Shown piece after piece: positions 16,566-18,837 of a DNA stretch of 18,837 nt. The notes beneath the pieces are model-generated. The model was not told the origin of the DNA. It saw only the letters and a program-made list of their open reading frames with translations, and made no database searches. The stretch comes from Hondaea fermentalgiana (taxonomy: Eukaryota; Sar; Bigyra; Thraustochytrida; Thraustochytriidae). Positions within the stretch are counted from its first letter, which is position 1. Each line of letters opens with the position of its first letter. Position numbers and translations under genes: made by a program. The stretch is from the NCBI GenBank assembly GCA_014084085.1, contig NPFB01000065.1, positions 1-18,837 of the forward strand. Direction: 5' to 3'.

Positions 16566-18227
16566 TCACCTCGTAGCCGAGCGGCTGCGTTGCAGACGGT
16601 TGGGCAAGTCCAGATCCAGCGAGACTGCAGCATCGTGAGCCTGCGTGTCGAGGCTGACGCTGTGCGAGAGGGGATGTACGCCTGCGGATCCGCAAAGACC
16701 GGCAGGGACAGGGGAAGCTTGCTGGGACCTGGCGAGATCGCCAGGATGGGAGAAATCAAAGTTTCGCGCGAGCGCATGCAAAGCGTCCGAGTCTGATTTG
16801 CTCCGCATCAGGTCGTGATCCATGAACACCACAGCTCCGGGCGGGGCCTCGTCCTCGTCGGCGTCCATGGCCTCTAAATGGTGAGGAGGATAGCCGCCCG
16901 GGAGCGATGGGTCATGATGGCAACGGTGGTCGAAGGCGTGCGATGAGGAGTACATTTCGTCATCGCCGTCGTCGCCGTAATTGTGGTCACTGCCCCTGTT
17001 AAGGTGCATGGGACCGGGCGCTTTGCGCCCACTTCTGTCGAATTGAAGGGGAACTCGGCAAGATTCCTCAAAGGCCAGCTGCTCGACGCCGACGGGGGAG
17101 ACGACCTGCTCTGCGCGGTCGGCGCAGACGGTCTCCGCGGCGGCGAGAGCCATGGCGGAGGAGGCCTCGACGACGTCCGAGTTGAGCTGGGGTCCCGGCT
17201 GGTTCTGCTGCGTGGACATCATGCTGTCAAAGATTTCGAGCATGCGCGTCTGGCAGGCTTGCACCGCGGGTGAGTTAAGAAGACCAAAGCAAGAGACTGA
17301 TGCGGCCCACGCGCGCGCCATGTCATCATGCACATTGGTTGTGGAAAAGGCGCAAAGCACAGCCGCAGTGCCAATGACACTGGGCGTAAAGTGCAAGAAT
17401 TCGTACTCCGGGATGACCACGTCGAGAAAGGTGACTGCCTCCTCGTGCAGGACGCGACGGGTCTCGGGGCAAGGGATGAATTGAATAATGTGCGCCATGA
17501 ACGACTGAGGAGTCACGGGAGTGAGCTTCCACTGGATCACCCGGAGGAGCTCGAGTTCCATCAGCTTTATGTCCGACTCAAGATAGGTGCCGTCTGCGAG
17601 ATCGCGGAGCTCGTGCATGCCAATGGGAAAGGTCTCGTGCAGCTTTGTTGCTACAAAGATGGACCCCATGGCCAGGAGCTGCAGGATGCTGCGCTTGGTG
17701 GAGATCTCGCTCAGGTACCTGTCCATGTAGTTGACGGCCACAGCGATGGTTTCCTGAGAGATGCCGTACTCCTCTTCGAATTCAAGGAGCCAGGAGGCGA
17801 CCTTGGACCTCCAGATGACGCGCATGCCGTCCTTTTGCACCTCTTCGATGTAGTCGGGTCGGGGCAGGCAGTCGCCTTCGGTCTCGATCATAATTTGAAT
17901 TCTCTCGGTCAGTTCAGCCTGCGAAAGGCGGCAGACCTCGTCCGACTGGTCGCTCTCGCGGGGCCAGTCCGCGCCCAAGGAATCGTGCGACACGCGCGCG
18001 TCCAAGGCGGCTTGTTGCTGTTGATAGTGCCGGTACTTGTCCTGCTCCGCCAGCAAGCACCGCGACGGCTGCGGCTCGTATCTCTGGTCGTGCTCCAGCT
18101 GCCGCTGCTGCTGCTGCTGCCGCGCCTCCTGCTGCTGGCCGCCGGCCGGCGCGGCCGCCCACGCGTGGGCGGCCTCGCTCTCCACGCCCAGCATGGGCTC
18201 GTCGCGCGTCGCGCGCGCTCGATCCAT
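16566..18227 (-). CDS. D-type-like cyclin
   Basis: This is a 553-residue, intron-free gene. The N-terminal cyclin box (about 107-237) contains MRVIWRSKVASWLLEF, NYMDRYLS, LQLLAMGSIFVATKLHETFP and MELELLRVIQWKLTPVTPQSF, a clear match to D-type cyclins. The CDK-contact pair is intact: K195 and E224, spaced 29 apart as are K112/E141 of human cyclin D1. A second cyclin fold follows at about 238-340 (FLHFTPSVIGTAAVLCA). The N-terminus is Gln-rich (31-45, 69-72). No LxCxE retinoblastoma-binding motif is visible. The C-terminal 210 residues are low-complexity with acidic/Pro/Ser stretches (DADEDEAPPG, about 455-463), PEST-like and probably governing turnover. Inferred role: G1/S control through a CDK partner. 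The start (18227) has G at -3 and at +4. A plant-type cyclin D or other divergent cyclin is the alternative. Confidence 0.88.
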   Translation of the reverse strand: MDRARATRDEPMLGVESEAAHAWAAAPAGGQQQEARQQQQQRQLEHDQRYEPQPSRCLLAEQDKYRHYQQQQAALDARVSHDSLGADWPRESDQSDEVCRLSQAELTERIQIMIETEGDCLPRPDYIEEVQKDGMRVIWRSKVASWLLEFEEEYGISQETIAVAVNYMDRYLSEISTKRSILQLLAMGSIFVATKLHETFPIGMHELRDLADGTYLESDIKLMELELLRVIQWKLTPVTPQSFMAHIIQFIPCPETRRVLHEEAVTFLDVVIPEYEFLHFTPSVIGTAAVLCAFSTTNVHDDMARAWAASVSCFGLLNSPAVQACQTRMLEIFDSMMSTQQNQPGPQLNSDVVEASSAMALAAAETVCADRAEQVVSPVGVEQLAFEESCRVPLQFDRSGRKAPGPMHLNRGSDHNYGDDGDDEMYSSSHAFDHRCHHDPSLPGGYPPHHLEAMDADEDEAPPGAVVFMDHDLMRSKSDSDALHALARNFDFSHPGDLARSQQASPVPAGLCGSAGVHPLSHSVSLDTQAHDAAVSLDLDLPNRLQRSRSATR

Positions 18228-18309
18228 AGCGTGATTGGTGGCGGCTCGCGCAGGTAGTTAGCGGAGCCCGCCTCTGCCAGATCGCGCGGGACCCCAAAAA
18301 GGCGGCGCG

Positions 18310-18343
18310 AAGAAAGAAAGAAAGAAAGAACGAAAGAAAGAAG
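18310..18343. repeat. GAAA tetranucleotide repeat
   Basis: An AGAAAGAAAG tract of about eight units with one CGAAA variant lies about 80 bases upstream of the cyclin start codon. On the cyclin sense strand it is a pyrimidine (TTTC) tract. Confidence 0.9.
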
Positions 18344-18420
18344 ATCGAAATCGAGCAGCCGATCGCTCGGATCCCGCGGCCCGCGACGCGGAGAGAGCTG
18401 GCTGCCACGGACGGCCTCGG

Positions 18421-18445
18421 CGACGCGACGCGACGCGACGCGACG
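18421..18445. repeat. (CGACG)5 pentanucleotide repeat
   Basis: Five perfect CGACG units in the cyclin upstream region. Confidence 0.9.
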
Positions 18446-18479
18446 GAGCGAGACGCGGCGCGGTGCAAGGCTGCGCAGG

Positions 18480-18496
18480 GAGAGAGAGAGAGAGAG
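18480..18496. repeat. (GA)8 dinucleotide repeat
   Basis: A GA run of eight and a half units; on the cyclin sense strand it is a CT tract, a common core-promoter or 5' UTR element in eukaryotes. Confidence 0.85.
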
Positions 18497-18610
18497 CAGC
18501 GGCCTCGGCAATCGATCAGAGAAGGCGCGGCGCGGCGCGCGTGACCCCGCGTCCGTCCGTCAACTGCCACTTGTTGCCGTCTCCGCCTCGCTCTCGGCAG
18601 CAGCGCGGCG

Positions 18611-18645
18611 GGCGAGGTGAGGCGAGGCGAGGCGAGGCGAGGCGA
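18611..18645. repeat. GGCGA pentanucleotide repeat
   Basis: Seven GGCGA-type units, the second being GGTGA. It is the same pentamer as at 12807-12841, about 5.8 kb away in an unrelated upstream region. Confidence 0.9.
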
Positions 18646-18810
18646 CGGGCAAGCGCGCGGCGACGCAGCCGAGGCGCGGCCGCGAGCGCTGGCGTCGGGC
18701 GAGGAGCGCCGGACGAGCTGGAGCTCGAGGGCTGGACGGCTGGAGGGATTGGAGGGATGGCGACGAAGGCGATGCGATGCGACGGCCGGCGAGGCGAGCT
18801 CGCGCGCGCG

Positions 18811-18826
18811 TCGGTCGGTCGGTCGG
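18811..18826. repeat. (TCGG)4 tetranucleotide repeat
   Basis: Four perfect TCGG units close to the window end, in the GC-rich upstream region of the cyclin gene. Confidence 0.8.
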
Positions 18827-18837
18827 CTCGCGCGTCT

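Larger units (their letters stand above)
18228..18837. other. GC-rich upstream region of the cyclin gene
   Basis: This is the promoter and 5' UTR side of the minus-strand cyclin gene, running off the end of the window. It is dominated by short repeats (GAAA, CGACG, GA, GGCGA, TCGG). Frames open on the minus strand are Arg/Ser/Ala-rich and show no domain. No second gene is visible before the window ends. Confidence 0.6.

Noticed and set aside
17328..18257. 309-codon plus-strand frame opposite the cyclin gene
   Set aside because: It is exactly antisense to the conserved cyclin box, is Leu/Val/Gly-rich and lacks any domain; GC-rich third positions keep the opposite frame open.
1..18837. tRNA, rRNA, CRISPR array, transposon or bacterial-type defence cassette
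   Set aside because: No cloverleaf-like segment, no spaced direct repeats, no transposase or reverse transcriptase reading frame and no operon-like gene cluster were seen on either strand.

Overview
The window looks like nuclear DNA of a GC-rich, intron-poor, single-celled eukaryote. Four long protein genes have eukaryotic family signatures: an NHL/LCCL/EGF cell-surface protein, a Urb2/Npa2-type ribosome-biogenesis factor, a rho-like glutathione S-transferase and a D-type-like cyclin. One gene has a GT-AG intron, start codons sit in Kozak-like contexts, and there are no Shine-Dalgarno sites or operons. The very large EGF/NHL surface protein, the GC-rich upstream regions full of tetra- and pentanucleotide repeats and the rarity of introns would suit a stramenopile such as a thraustochytrid (labyrinthulomycete). 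That assignment is inference only; no marker gene is present.

Layout: 1-958 is the GC-rich, repeat-bearing upstream region of the first gene. 959-7387 (+) encodes a 2142-residue single-pass surface protein. 7388-7935 is an AT-richer convergent 3' spacer. 7936-12117 (-) encodes a 1393-residue protein most like Urb2/Npa2. 12118-14961 is a 2.8-kb divergent intergenic region, extremely GC-rich and low-complexity in its first half and AT-richer at about 13.9-14.5 kb. 14962-15982 (+) encodes a rho-like GST interrupted by a 154-nt intron. 15983-16565 is a convergent 3' spacer with a canonical AATAAA and an (ATTC)7 microsatellite. 16566-18227 (-) encodes a 553-residue cyclin, and 18228-18837 is its repeat-rich upstream region.

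The four genes alternate in strand (+,-,+,-), so upstream regions face each other and 3' ends face each other. Nothing suggests that they form one pathway. Cyclin and Urb2 both bear on growth and cell division, the GST on detoxification or redox, and the EGF protein on adhesion or sensing. Each upstream region is GC-rich and carries short tandem repeats, whereas the two convergent spacers are AT-richer.

I found no mobile element, CRISPR array, rRNA, tRNA or defence-like cassette. The most interesting item is the first gene: an unusual NHL-LCCL-NHL-EGF architecture with three 193-202-residue spacer modules between EGF blocks, one transmembrane helix and a strongly polybasic cytoplasmic tail.
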